Below are positions 1 through 7,294 of a DNA stretch of 17,319 nucleotides, piece by piece; position 1 is the stretch's first letter; each line of letters begins with the position of its first letter. The notes under the pieces were generated by a model that saw nothing but the letters and a program-made list of their open reading frames with translations, did no database searches and was not told the DNA's origin. The position numbers and the translations under genes were made by a program. The DNA comes from Gemmatimonadales bacterium (GTDB taxonomy: Bacteria; Gemmatimonadota; Gemmatimonadetes; Gemmatimonadales; GWC2-71-9). Location of the stretch: assembly GCA_025929805.1 (NCBI GenBank), contig JAICPP010000044.1:1-17319 (forward strand), written 5' to 3'.

Positions 1-213
1 CCCCATGCCGGCATAGAGCCAGTACAGCGCAAGAGCTACGAGAATCCAGGAAAACAGGCCGGTGCGGAGGCCATACCTCAGCGGAAGCTCGCGAAGGAGA
101 GGTACCACCAGCAACGCGAGCACGCCGAGCATGAGGAGCAGCTTCCAGCTTGCCCGCCACAGCTCACGTGGAGTAGCGTCTTCCGCCGTGGGTAACGCTG
201 GTCCTCGGTCCAC
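1..213 (-). CDS. Membrane protein, N-terminal fragment (runs off left edge)
   Basis: The reading frame opens at a GTG (211-213) with a GAGG Shine-Dalgarno five or so bases upstream, and stays open for 71 codons to the window edge. A short hydrophilic N-terminus (about residues 1-22, with a PRELWR stretch) is followed by a hydrophobic segment at about 24-40 (KLLLMLGVLALLVVPLL) and a second at about 52-67 (GLFSWILVALALYWLY). This predicts an inner-membrane protein with at least two helices, the N-terminus probably cytoplasmic. No family is recognisable from this fragment. It lies 80 bases downstream of the VOC-fold gene on the same strand and could be co-transcribed with it. An ATG ten bases further upstream is immediately closed by a stop, which favours the GTG start. 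Confidence 0.6.
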   Translation of the reverse strand, partial: MDRGPALPTAEDATPRELWRASWKLLLMLGVLALLVVPLLRELPLRYGLRTGLFSWILVALALYWLYAGMG

Positions 214-293
214 TATGCCTCGCTGATCATGTCGGCTTCATTCTACGCCGGAACCCGCAGTTCGGGAACGGCAGGTGCTCGTCCCTGACCGGC

Positions 294-692
294 TCAGACG
301 TGAGGGAAGCGAGGGTTCCATGCCACCTCCCACAGAAATCCGTCGGGGTCGGCGAAATAGCCGGCATAGCCACCCCACTCGGTATGCCGGGCCGGGCGCA
401 CAATCCGGCCCCCCGCACGCACGACATCTTCCAGGAGACGGTCGGCCTCGGCGATGGAACGGACGTTGTGCGCCAGCGCGAACCCGGGAAAGCCGGAACC
501 TTCGGCGGTAACCCCTGCATCCACTGCCAGCAGGTGCCGCGGGTACAGAGCCAGCCAGGTCTGGCCCAGCTCGAAGAATGAGACGGTGGGCGGCGATTTG
601 AGTCGTGGCAGGCCAAGGCCTTCCGCATAGAATCGCGTGGCGCGCTCCAAATCGCCCACACCGAGGGTGACAAAGCTGATTCGGGGCTCCAT
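294..692 (-). CDS. VOC-family (glyoxalase/bleomycin-resistance-like) protein
   Basis: A 132-residue protein of the vicinal oxygen chelate superfamily, single-domain size. The N-terminal beta-alpha-beta unit is visible as ISFVTLGVGDLERATRFYAE (residues 5-24), the standard VOC opening, and the C-terminal half ends with GGYAGYFADPDGFLWEVAWN (107-126), the classic GYFxDPDGxxWEVxxN strand-turn-strand. Family members bind a divalent metal and act as glyoxalases, dioxygenases or drug-binding resistance proteins; the substrate cannot be told from sequence. Glu122 in the WEV strand sits where a metal ligand usually lies. The ATG is preceded by GGAG seven bases upstream, and an AT-rich patch (TACGATATAT, about 717-726 on the complement) could be part of its promoter. 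It reads away from the NagB fusion gene. Superfamily assignment is firm; function is not. Confidence 0.88.
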   Translation of the reverse strand: MEPRISFVTLGVGDLERATRFYAEGLGLPRLKSPPTVSFFELGQTWLALYPRHLLAVDAGVTAEGSGFPGFALAHNVRSIAEADRLLEDVVRAGGRIVRPARHTEWGGYAGYFADPDGFLWEVAWNPRFPHV

Positions 693-840
693 GACAAATC
701 TCCGTGCCGCAAACCCATATATCGTAAGCTTCGCGGGCGCCAGACCAGGCTCAGTGGCTTTGGCGGCCAGAACCCCAGCAGGTACCCGATTGGCCCGCGG
801 ATTGCGTAGGTAGCCGGCCCGCGACCATCACCCTTCCACC

Positions 841-2715
841 TTGGCAGCGACACCATTGCACTCTGATCAGCGAGTTGCGCTCGAGAAGATTCGCACCGTC
901 ATCGCAGATGATCACGACGATGTCGGGCGTCGGGTAGCCCACCGGATTGCGGAGGTCATGCGGTCGAGACGGGCCGCTGGAAAGCGCACCGTCCTCGGCC
1001 TGGCCACCGGCTCTACCCCCATTGGCGTGTATCGAGAGCTCATCCGAATGCACCAGCAGGAGGGGTTGAGCTTCGCGGATGTCGTCACCTTCAACCTGGA
1101 CGAGTACTACCCGATGGATCCGGGCAGCATCCATTCCTACCATCGGTTCATGTGGGAGAATCTGTTCGACCAGCTGGACATTCCTCAAGCCAACGTTCAC
1201 ATCCCTCGTGGCGACGTCCCGCGGGAGCAGATCGAGGCGGAGTGTCAGCGCTATGAGGAAGCGATCCAAGCCGCCGGCGGCATCGATCTTCAAATTCTTG
1301 GAATCGGACGCACCGGCCACATCGGCTTCAATGAGCCAGGCTCCGGCCGGGAAAGCCGCACTCGGGTCGTCACCCTGGACCTGGTGACCCGCAAGGACAC
1401 CGCGGCCGATTTCTTCGGAGAAGAGAACGTCCCCCGGGAAGCGATCACCATGGGGGTGGAGACCATCCTCGAGGCGCGCGAGATCCTCATCTTGGCCACC
1501 GGGGAGCACAAGGCAGATATCGTGCGCCGAGCGGTGGAAGGCGAGATTGACCACGAGGTGGCCGCGACGTTTCTCCAACAGCATGGCGATACCACGTTTT
1601 ATCTGGATCGCGCCGCTTCAGCCGCGCTCACCCGAATCGCCACGCCATGGCTGCTCGGGCCGGTTGAATGGACCGCTTGCCTGGCTGTCCGGGCTGTGGT
1701 GTGGCTGTCGCATCAGACTGGGAAGGCGATCCTCAAGCTCACCCAACGCGACTATGCCGAACACCACCTGTCTTCGCTGGTCGCTCGCCATGGATCGCCA
1801 GGAGCGCTCAACGGCGAGGTCTTCAACGCGCTCGGCACGAAGATTCGAGGGCGCTCCAAGCTCCCCCGCGGTACCAGGATCATCTGTTTTTCACCGCATC
1901 CGGATGACGATGTCATCTCGATGGGAGGCATACTTCACAAACTGGCCGTCAACGCCAACCAGCTGACTGTCGCGTACATGACCAGCGGCAACCTCGCGGT
2001 TTTCGATCACGACGTGCGCCGCCACCTGGATTTCATTGCACGACTTGCTGCGGAGCGGCGGATTCCCGAAGCCGCCGCTGTCGAGTTGCAGTGCCAGGTG
2101 AACGAATTCCTCGCGCGCAAGCAACCCGGTGACGTGGACACCCCTGAGGTGCAGGATACCAAGCGGCTGATCCGGGAATCCGAGGCCGTGGCAGGGATCC
2201 AGACTCTCGGTCTCGAGGAGCGATCTGCCCGCTTCCTGAACCTGCCCTTTTATCAGACCGGGAAGGTAAAGAAGGATCCCATCGGCCCGGCAGACATCGC
2301 CATCGTCCGGCAGCTACTCGACGAGCTTCGGCCGGAGATGGTGTTTGTCGCGGGAGACCTTTCCGACCCGCATGGAACTCACCGGGTTTGCAAGGAAGCC
2401 GTTGAACACGCGCTCGATGAATATGTCGCGGCCGGAGGCACCCGTCCGGAGGTGTGGCTCTACCGGGGTGCCTGGCAGGAATGGTCCGTTACCGAGGCCA
2501 CCTGGCTGGTGCCATTGTCCCAGGAAGAGCTCCGGCTCAAGATCCAGGCGATTTTTAAGCATCAATCCCAGAAGGACACCGCGCCCTTTCCCGGCCCTGA
2601 TGAACGGGAGTTCTGGCAACGGGTCGAAGCTCGGAACAAGGGGACGGCGGCCGAGCTCGATCGGCTCGGCTTGGCCGAGTACTTCGCCATGGAGGCCTAT
2701 GTCGTAGAGACGTGA
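841..2715 (+). CDS. nagB: NagB-like glucosamine-6-phosphate deaminase fused to PIG-L deacetylase domain
   Basis: A 624-residue two-domain protein. Residues about 20-275 are a glucosamine-6-phosphate deaminase/isomerase domain: LATGSTP (54-60), FNLDEYYP (84-91, with Asp87 matching the catalytic Asp72 of E. coli NagB), GIGRTGHIGFNEPGS (154-168, keeping the His and Glu) and SRTR (172-175). Residues about 345-560 are a PIG-L/LmbE zinc deacetylase domain: SPHPDDD (351-357) and DPHGTH (509-514) supply the usual zinc ligands. The same fusion is known in Bacteroidetes and related bacteria, so this is not a frameshift artefact. The likely role is amino-sugar catabolism: removal of an acetyl group, then deamination/isomerisation to fructose-6-phosphate. 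One oddity is that the Asp141 position of E. coli NagB is Thr158 here. The start is a TTG without a visible Shine-Dalgarno; a stop at 811 rules out a longer N-terminus, and another TTG at 856 is possible. The symbol refers only to the N-terminal domain. Confidence 0.9.
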   Translation: MAATPLHSDQRVALEKIRTVIADDHDDVGRRVAHRIAEVMRSRRAAGKRTVLGLATGSTPIGVYRELIRMHQQEGLSFADVVTFNLDEYYPMDPGSIHSYHRFMWENLFDQLDIPQANVHIPRGDVPREQIEAECQRYEEAIQAAGGIDLQILGIGRTGHIGFNEPGSGRESRTRVVTLDLVTRKDTAADFFGEENVPREAITMGVETILEAREILILATGEHKADIVRRAVEGEIDHEVAATFLQQHGDTTFYLDRAASAALTRIATPWLLGPVEWTACLAVRAVVWLSHQTGKAILKLTQRDYAEHHLSSLVARHGSPGALNGEVFNALGTKIRGRSKLPRGTRIICFSPHPDDDVISMGGILHKLAVNANQLTVAYMTSGNLAVFDHDVRRHLDFIARLAAERRIPEAAAVELQCQVNEFLARKQPGDVDTPEVQDTKRLIRESEAVAGIQTLGLEERSARFLNLPFYQTGKVKKDPIGPADIAIVRQLLDELRPEMVFVAGDLSDPHGTHRVCKEAVEHALDEYVAAGGTRPEVWLYRGAWQEWSVTEATWLVPLSQEELRLKIQAIFKHQSQKDTAPFPGPDEREFWQRVEARNKGTAAELDRLGLAEYFAMEAYVVET

Positions 2716-2785
2716 CCGACCTCACGTTGCTGCCGCGCAGCGAGCGCTAGGGTGAGAGAGACATCTCTCTCGAAGAGGTTGCCCG

Positions 2786-3424
2786 GTGACCCGCTCCGCT
2801 GCTGGATTACTGCTGATCCTGACGATACTGCTTGCCTGCCCGCCATCGGCCGCAGCACAGGCGCCCTCACCTTCCTCACCCAGAGTCGAGATCCTCCCTA
2901 CGGCGGGGTATCTGGCGTTCGGCACCTACTTTACCGGGCCGAGTGACATCCGATTTTCCAACCAGGATGGAGTGGGCTACGGTGCCCAGGTTGCGGTGCC
3001 CTTGTGGAGAAGCCTGAGTCTGGTCGGCAGCGTTTTACACGGAACCTCCGATTGGAGCTTCGAGAGGGTCCCTTTGCTGGGAAGTATTTCGGTAGGCGGT
3101 GCCAGTCTCTGGTTCTATGATCTGGGGCTCCGGTACAGCGTTCCGCTGGGTGCCGCGAGTCCGGTGGCGGCCATAGGCCAGGTCGGGGCGGGAGCCATAC
3201 GCTACTCGGTCGACAATGTCTTACTCAGCGAGCGGGCTACCAACTTTGCCGTGGCGGTGGGCGTGGGGATGGCGGCGCGCCTGGGCCCGCGAGTCAGCCT
3301 CCAAGGTTTGGTGAAGGATTACATCGCGTCGTTTCGGAGCGTGGATGACGCAACGGTATTCGGTGTCGAGGGCCGCCGCGCCCATACCCTGGCATTTCTG
3401 ATCGGATTAGGCCTGAGACTGTAA
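2786..3424 (+). CDS. Small outer-membrane beta-barrel protein
   Basis: A 212-residue protein with a clear Sec signal peptide (residues 1-25: RSAAGL, then a hydrophobic LLLILTILLA core, ending SAAAQA) and a body made of short alternating hydrophobic/polar stretches rich in Gly, Ser and aromatics (for example GYGAQVAVPLWRSLSLVGSV, FYDLGLRYSVPLG, NFAVAVGVGMAARLG), ending in LAFLIGLGLRL. This is typical of eight-strand outer-membrane barrels, though the final residue is Leu rather than Phe or Trp. The GTG start is supported by GAAGAGG about eight bases upstream and by the position of the signal peptide. It begins 70 bases after the NagB fusion on the same strand, so the two may share a transcript. 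No specific family is recognised; the barrel fold is an inference from composition and signal peptide. Confidence 0.75.
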   Translation: MTRSAAGLLLILTILLACPPSAAAQAPSPSSPRVEILPTAGYLAFGTYFTGPSDIRFSNQDGVGYGAQVAVPLWRSLSLVGSVLHGTSDWSFERVPLLGSISVGGASLWFYDLGLRYSVPLGAASPVAAIGQVGAGAIRYSVDNVLLSERATNFAVAVGVGMAARLGPRVSLQGLVKDYIASFRSVDDATVFGVEGRRAHTLAFLIGLGLRL

Positions 3425-3425
3425 T

Positions 3426-3463
3426 CCTCAGACGCCGTGCGCGTGCGGCGCACGCGACTCAGG
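3426..3463. terminator. Hairpin between convergent genes, probable terminator
   Basis: GTGCGC (3437-3442) pairs with GCGCAC (3448-3453) around a five-base loop. The stem extends outward with one bulge and two mismatches to CCT (3426-3428) against AGG (3461-3463). It sits between the stop of the plus-strand barrel gene and the stop of the minus-strand gene, overlapping the latter's stop codon. No T-run follows on either side, so this is either a bidirectional, partly Rho-aided terminator or a transcript-stabilising hairpin. Confidence 0.45.
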
Positions 3464-3779
3464 CCAGCTCGAGCACGCGGTGGATGACCCAGCGCTGCGA
3501 CCCTGGCACGATAAAGGGAGCCAGCGCGTCGGAATGCGCTCGGAATTGAGGCGCGGCCATGCCGGCCAGGGCCGCTTCGAAATCCGCGAGATTCTCGAAC
3601 CAGTACTCGTCGATCAGATGAGACGCCGACGAGCCCACCAGGCCGGCCATGAGCCGCCCACCACGCGCTCGCCGAAACTCCGAGCTGGCGAGCTTCTCTG
3701 CGCCCCACGCTCGCATCACCCGAACCGCCTCGGCCTGTTTACCGTACACGATATCCAGATGCCACTGACAGATTAGCAT
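3459..3779 (-). CDS. Small dimeric alpha-beta-barrel-like protein
   Basis: A 106-residue soluble protein. It opens with MLICQWHLDIVYGKQAEAVR, a beta strand followed by a helix as in ferredoxin-like dimeric alpha-beta-barrel proteins (antibiotic biosynthesis monooxygenase, EthD and NIPSNAP types). The middle has the pattern SASHLIDEYWFENLADFEAA, also usual there: a strand, then xFxNLxDFExAL leading into the second helix. I cannot assign an activity. An upstream ATG at 3800 would add seven residues, but the start at 3779 has GGAG seven bases before it and begins directly with the first strand. It starts 24 bases after the LOG-like gene and probably belongs to the same transcript. The fold call is an inference from short patterns. 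Confidence 0.65.
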   Translation of the reverse strand: MLICQWHLDIVYGKQAEAVRVMRAWGAEKLASSEFRRARGGRLMAGLVGSSASHLIDEYWFENLADFEAALAGMAAPQFRAHSDALAPFIVPGSQRWVIHRVLELA

Positions 3780-3803
3780 GACGCTGCTCCAGGCGAACAT
3801 GAG

Positions 3804-4322
3804 CTACCGATCGTTCCAGCTCCTGAGCGGGATGTGCAGCTCTTCCTGAATGATTCGCACCACCTCGGCTGGGTCCGCCGCATGGAACAAGCGGGCGTTG
3901 CCCTTTGCACTGGCAAAGAGCTCCCGCGCGGCGGCCGACGCTCCCAAAAGAATCACCGGCTTGTTCGCTTTCAACGCGAGCGCGATCTCGGAAATGGTGC
4001 CCGGCCCTTCCACACCGCAAGCGACCACCACGTTGCTGGTAAGTACGTTGATGGCGTTGCGCGCCTCACCCATTCCGGTGAATACCGCGATATCCACCTC
4101 GGGACCTTCGTCCCCGGAAGCACCCGGCAGGATTCCCAGCGTGAGGCTTTCCGCAATCTGTTTGGCGCCGGAGCAGGTGGCACCCATGATTCCCTCGGCC
4201 CGCCCGCCCGTCAACACGATCCACCCTCGTTCGGCCAGAAGCCGGCCCAGCTCCCGAGCAGCGGCCAGATTTGCGGGCGCCGGATTTCCTGCCCCCATAA
4301 CCCCGATAACCGGTCGACGCAC
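3804..4322 (-). CDS. LOG-like Rossmann-fold protein (TIGR00725 type)
   Basis: A 172-residue protein. Visible are VIGVMGAG at the N-terminus (residues 5-12, first Rossmann strand and glycine loop), TGGRAEGIMGA (38-48) and EGPGTISE (105-112), the counterpart of the PGGxGTxxE motif of the LOG/lysine-decarboxylase-like superfamily. GEARNAIN (85-92) provides an Arg as in the active site of LOG phosphoribohydrolases. Members of the TIGR00725 group have no agreed function; a nucleotide or nucleotide-sugar ligand is likely. The frame remains open for 54 more codons upstream, but those overlap the preceding membrane gene and look unlike protein. The GTG at 4320-4322 overlaps that gene's stop codon as TAGTG and places the first strand right at the N-terminus, so I chose it. 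No good Shine-Dalgarno is visible, in keeping with translational coupling. Confidence 0.82.
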   Translation of the reverse strand: MRRPVIGVMGAGNPAPANLAAARELGRLLAERGWIVLTGGRAEGIMGATCSGAKQIAESLTLGILPGASGDEGPEVDIAVFTGMGEARNAINVLTSNVVVACGVEGPGTISEIALALKANKPVILLGASAAARELFASAKGNARLFHAADPAEVVRIIQEELHIPLRSWNDR

Positions 4323-4567
4323 TACCGGCGGTGTTGGACCAAGTTCTTCGGTCGGAGCAGCCACCAGACGAGGCCCGCGATGGTCAGACTTACCAGGGCA
4401 GTTGCCGCGCTCATGAAAAAGAACGTGCGATACGCCTCGGCGGCTGAAGGATCCCGCAGGGTCCAACTCTGCCATTGATTCCACGATCGCGCGGCATCGA
4501 CAGCGCGGCCACCCGCGATGAAGCCGGTCAGCAAGACCACGGCGTATCGGATCGTTTGCACTGGCAC
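4322..4567 (-). CDS. Small two-helix membrane protein
   Basis: An 81-residue protein with hydrophobic stretches at about 6-19 (IRYAVVLLTGFIAG) and about 49-71 (FFFMSAATALVSLTIAGLVWWLL), joined by a polar Trp-rich loop (residues 21-47) and ending in a basic tail (LRPKNLVQHRR). Both ends are probably cytoplasmic. I do not recognise the family. The start is a GTG at 4567, or a second in-frame GTG at 4561 that has AAGGTG just before it; the difference is two residues. Its TAG stop shares one base with the GTG of the LOG-like gene, so the two are very likely translated together, and the dimeric-barrel-like gene follows. The coupling suggests a shared task, but nothing in the sequence says what. 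Confidence 0.7.
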   Translation of the reverse strand: MPVQTIRYAVVLLTGFIAGGRAVDAARSWNQWQSWTLRDPSAAEAYRTFFFMSAATALVSLTIAGLVWWLLRPKNLVQHRR

Positions 4568-4702
4568 CTTGCAGCCCGACGATTCAGGTGAGCTGACGGA
4601 CGCAACTGTACTGTGTCACAAAGGTTTATCGCTTTGAGCTCAACCTCAGTGTGAAGCTAGGCGCTCGAGCTCGTTTCGCCCAGCCGGCTTAGTTGCCTCT
4701 GG

Positions 4703-4936
4703 TCATACGTGGTCCACCGCAGCCATGACTCCACTCTCGCGAGCGCAATGGGCACAGCAGTAAAACGTCCCCTCCGCCTCGATGCCGTGGCCGATGATCT
4801 TACAGCCGCAGTGTTCACAGATGGGCGCCAGCCTATGTATGGCACACTCGAAGCTGTCGAACGTATGCGTGTGCCCCGCGGCGACTACCTCGAACGAGAG
4901 GTAGTAATCGTTGCCGCACACCTCACATCGAGCCAT
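4703..4936 (-). CDS. Cys-rich metallothionein-like metal-binding protein
   Basis: A 77-residue protein with nine cysteines and several histidines: an N-terminal CxxC (Cys4, Cys7), FECAIH (29-34), then CEHCGCKIIGHGIEAEG (40-56) and FYCCAHCA (58-65). The last two stretches follow the order of bacterial (SmtA-like) metallothioneins, where a CxxCxC knuckle is followed by a GxxYCxxxCA zinc-finger half. It probably binds zinc or a similar ion, as a store or as a small adaptor. The start is well fixed: ATG at 4934-4936 preceded by AAGGAGG about eight bases upstream, one of the best ribosome sites in this window. The frame stays open far upstream, but that part overlaps the next gene and is not protein-like. 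Transcribed alone or together with the HEAGH membrane gene 119 bases upstream. Confidence 0.82.
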   Translation of the reverse strand: MARCEVCGNDYYLSFEVVAAGHTHTFDSFECAIHRLAPICEHCGCKIIGHGIEAEGTFYCCAHCARESGVMAAVDHV

Positions 4937-5055
4937 CTCACCCCTCCTTGGGTCCGGGCAGCACAGCGCTGCCACACCGAACACTGTCCCCTGCGGCCCG
5001 GAATCGCCAGCGGGATGTGGTGAACCACTGGGTGTCCCATGGCCACTTCTCGTAA

Positions 5056-5574
5056 TCAGGTAGACGGGGAACTCCTCCGAAGCAGCATCCATCCGCCGAC
5101 AATCGCCACAGTGTAGATCAGGACACCATCCAGGTACACCACACCTCCTATAGTCTGGTCCCGGTCTAACCAACCCCACCGATCCAAGAGCAATGCCCAG
5201 TCGTGTTCCCCAGTTCCGACGAGAGGAAGCTCCTGGGCCCGGGCGTCCTTCAGGTACACGGAAATGTTCCAGCAGTTCTGGCCCAGCCACCAGAGCGGCA
5301 CTGTCGCGCCGTGGTGATCGCCGCCGCGCCACAGCGCCAGAACGAAGGTGCCCGGTACAATCAACTGCATCAGCGTGACGCCGAGAGTCCCTAGAGTGTC
5401 ACCTCCGAGGCCAAAGATCAGGTGCCCCGCCTCGTGAATTGCCAGGTCGAGGCTGTCGAGCCAGCGGTACTCGGCAGGCGCGCGGAGGCAGTGCCAGCCG
5501 TACACCGCGAGGACGAGGGTGAGTAGCAGTCGCCAACGACGTTGGTCTCCCAAAAACTGTTTAGGCTCTTCCAC
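5056..5574 (-). CDS. Membrane protein with HEAGH zinc-peptidase-like motif
   Basis: A 172-residue integral membrane protein. A first hydrophobic segment (about 15-30) is followed by LDLAIHEAGHLIFG (43-56) carrying HExxH at residues 47-51, the signature of zinc metallopeptidases including intramembrane (site-2/M50-like) proteases. Further hydrophobic segments lie at about 62-82 and 145-165. Between them is a polar, conserved-looking block: WWLGQNCWNISVYLKDARA (95-113), LPLVG (116-120) and GEHDW (122-126). In M50 proteases a third zinc ligand is an Asp in a later helix; here Asp110, Asp125 or His124 are candidates, but the standard NPxxxDG motif is absent. It may be a divergent membrane protease or a non-peptidase relative. 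The start is a GTG at 5574 with only a weak ribosome site. It could share a transcript with the metallothionein-like gene downstream. Confidence 0.75.
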   Translation of the reverse strand: MEEPKQFLGDQRRWRLLLTLVLAVYGWHCLRAPAEYRWLDSLDLAIHEAGHLIFGLGGDTLGTLGVTLMQLIVPGTFVLALWRGGDHHGATVPLWWLGQNCWNISVYLKDARAQELPLVGTGEHDWALLLDRWGWLDRDQTIGGVVYLDGVLIYTVAIVGGWMLLRRSSPST

Positions 5575-5749
5575 GCGGGCTCACGGCGGATGCCGAACCG
5601 GGCCCAGCCGGGTTCCCTCGCCGGGCACGCGAGGGGAGCCAGGCGTATTATGCGAATCGCGATGGAGGTTGGGCATGAACGGAGCAATCGAGGTGACAGC
5701 CCCAAAGCTGCAGCGCCTTAGGGCACGCGTCAAATAGACGCTCGAGCCC

Positions 5750-5977
5750 TTACGAAAACCGAGCCACCACCCTGAGTACAATCATGACCAGCATACCCAC
5801 GGCGAGGATCAATGCCGCGGTGGCAAAGCCAAGGATCACCCGTACACGTCGCAGTGCCGCCTGTTGCAGGCGGATAGATTCCTGCTGGTTGCGCAATGCT
5901 TCCTGATAATTGGAGAGATGCTGGCGCTGGAGATCTCTTATCTCCTCGAGGAGCTTGATCATCCGCTCGTCATTCAC
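5750..5977 (-). CDS. Small coiled-coil protein with C-terminal TM helix
   Basis: A 75-residue protein. Residues 1-44 are a continuous amphipathic helix with heptad-like Leu/Ile spacing and many Gln and Arg residues (MIKLLEEIRDLQRQHLSNY, then EALRNQQESIRLQQAALRRV), predicted to form a coiled coil. Residues about 47-71 are strongly hydrophobic (VILGFATAALILAVGMLVMIVL), a single membrane helix. This suggests a tail-anchored protein with the coil in the cytoplasm, possibly a homo-oligomeric scaffold. No function is recognised. The start is a GTG at 5977; an in-frame ATG at 5962 is an alternative. It is divergent from the beta-propeller lipoprotein gene, and the roughly 135 bases between them should hold promoters for both. 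Confidence 0.72.
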   Translation of the reverse strand: MNDERMIKLLEEIRDLQRQHLSNYQEALRNQQESIRLQQAALRRVRVILGFATAALILAVGMLVMIVLRVVARFS

Positions 5978-6112
5978 CAGGGACAGGCCCGCCGCGCGAG
6001 GGGAAGGAAGAAAGATGCAACCAGGACGGGAAGATGACGCATGGCAGGCCTCCGGCTCGGTACTCAGGAGACGCTGAAGGGCCCGGCAGAAAACACTCGA
6101 AGGGGGACGGTA

Positions 6113-7294
6113 GTGGGTGTGCGGCCCTCTTCCAGCCTGGCGTCTCCGTCGCTGATGATTCCCCTTGTTAGGTGCTCGCCGCCGGGTCCCCGGCTATTGA
6201 CCCTGCTTGCGCTCGCGACCCTCGTCACTCCGGCTTGCGAACACAGCTCTCCGGTTCGCCCTGAGCCGTACCCACCGGCACCCCCTTTCTCGCCCCTGCT
6301 GCCACGCCGCCTGACTTTCAATCTGGGCGACGACCGCACGCCGGCGTGGCTACCCGACGGGTCTGGTATAGTCTATTCGAGTGAGCGACTGGACCGGGCC
6401 GATCACGATCGCTGCCTGGCCGTTCTGCCACCTGAGGGCGGGACCATACGGGCCAGCTATTGTCAGCTCCATCCGGTGTACGACGACTCTACCGACCTGA
6501 TGGAGTCCCCGGCGTACAACGGTGCGGGCAGGGTCTTCTTTCACCAGGTGATATCCTGGATTGGCCAGCAGAAGTTGGGCTTCTCGACACTGATGCTGGG
6601 ACCGGCGGATGATCCCCTGGGGGCAACTGTGCTGCGACTTCTTCCCTACACCGCGGCGAACGGCAGGATTCACTCCAGCATTCGAACCCCGCAGTGGATC
6701 GGCCCCGATACGCTGGTCTATCTCGGCGAGCTGCTGTTCTACGAGGGTTCTACTTTCCTGCCCGACACATTCTACACCGGGTTGGATGTTGGACTCATCG
6801 ACTTCTCGGATGGCTCTCCCCGATACGAAGTCATTCCCGCCACCGATTACGCCTCCGGAGTCGATGTGAGTGACGGAGGAGACGCGGTCTACTATACCCT
6901 AGGTGGGGACTCCCGAGTCTATCGCCGGATGCTATCGAGCGGAGAGGTGACCATCCTGTACGACTTCGGAGCCGGGAACGTCGTGCGGGATGTTCAGATC
7001 AAAGGCGACCGACTCGTAGCCGTGATCGGCGGAAGCGTGCTCTATCGCTTCGAGGATGCACACGGGTACGTGCAGCGGGATGAGGGCGGCAACCTGGCCC
7101 TCGTAAATCTCGGCACCGGAGCGAGTACGCTGTTCGCCACGGACAGCGTGCTCTTCCGGCATCCGATCATCTCTCCGGACGGCTCACGGATAGTCGTGGA
7201 AGTTCAGCCTTACGCCCCAGTCCACGCCGAGCCGGACTCGGAGTTCAACGCCACCAACCATCGGGCAGATCTCTGGCTTTTCGCGCTAGAGTAA
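6113..7294 (+). CDS. Lipoprotein with TolB/WD40-like beta-propeller
   Basis: About 393 residues. The N-terminus has a lipoprotein-type signal: basic region, hydrophobic LLTLLALATLV, then TPAC as a slightly unusual lipobox, with the mature protein beginning CEHSSPVRPEP followed by a proline-rich linker. The body carries PD40-type propeller repeats: RTPAWLPDGSGIVYSSE and, near the end, RHPIISPDGSRIVVEV, both the PxxSPDGxxIxY pattern, with strand-rich Asp/Gly/Tyr segments between. Such proteins are usually periplasmic or envelope-anchored binding or scaffold proteins. The start is uncertain: the GTG at 6113 has AGGGGG five bases upstream; an ATG at 6155 would give a more usual 27-residue signal peptide but has no ribosome site; an ATG at 6041 gives a long, non-protein-like leader. 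No partner gene is evident. Confidence 0.8.
   Translation: MGVRPSSSLASPSLMIPLVRCSPPGPRLLTLLALATLVTPACEHSSPVRPEPYPPAPPFSPLLPRRLTFNLGDDRTPAWLPDGSGIVYSSERLDRADHDRCLAVLPPEGGTIRASYCQLHPVYDDSTDLMESPAYNGAGRVFFHQVISWIGQQKLGFSTLMLGPADDPLGATVLRLLPYTAANGRIHSSIRTPQWIGPDTLVYLGELLFYEGSTFLPDTFYTGLDVGLIDFSDGSPRYEVIPATDYASGVDVSDGGDAVYYTLGGDSRVYRRMLSSGEVTILYDFGAGNVVRDVQIKGDRLVAVIGGSVLYRFEDAHGYVQRDEGGNLALVNLGTGASTLFATDSVLFRHPIISPDGSRIVVEVQPYAPVHAEPDSEFNATNHRADLWLFALE

Noticed and set aside
227..856. Minus-strand open frame of 209 codons
   Set aside because: It overlaps the VOC-fold gene and the start of the NagB fusion in another frame, and has Pro/Arg/Ser-rich composition with no family pattern.
4937..5332. 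N-terminal extension of the metallothionein-like frame
   Set aside because: It overlaps the HEAGH membrane gene in another frame; the strong AAGGAGG site at 4936 fixes the real start.
5581..5781. 66-codon minus-strand frame between two small genes
   Set aside because: It overlaps the end of the coiled-coil gene, and has no membrane, signal or family pattern; it is probably non-coding.
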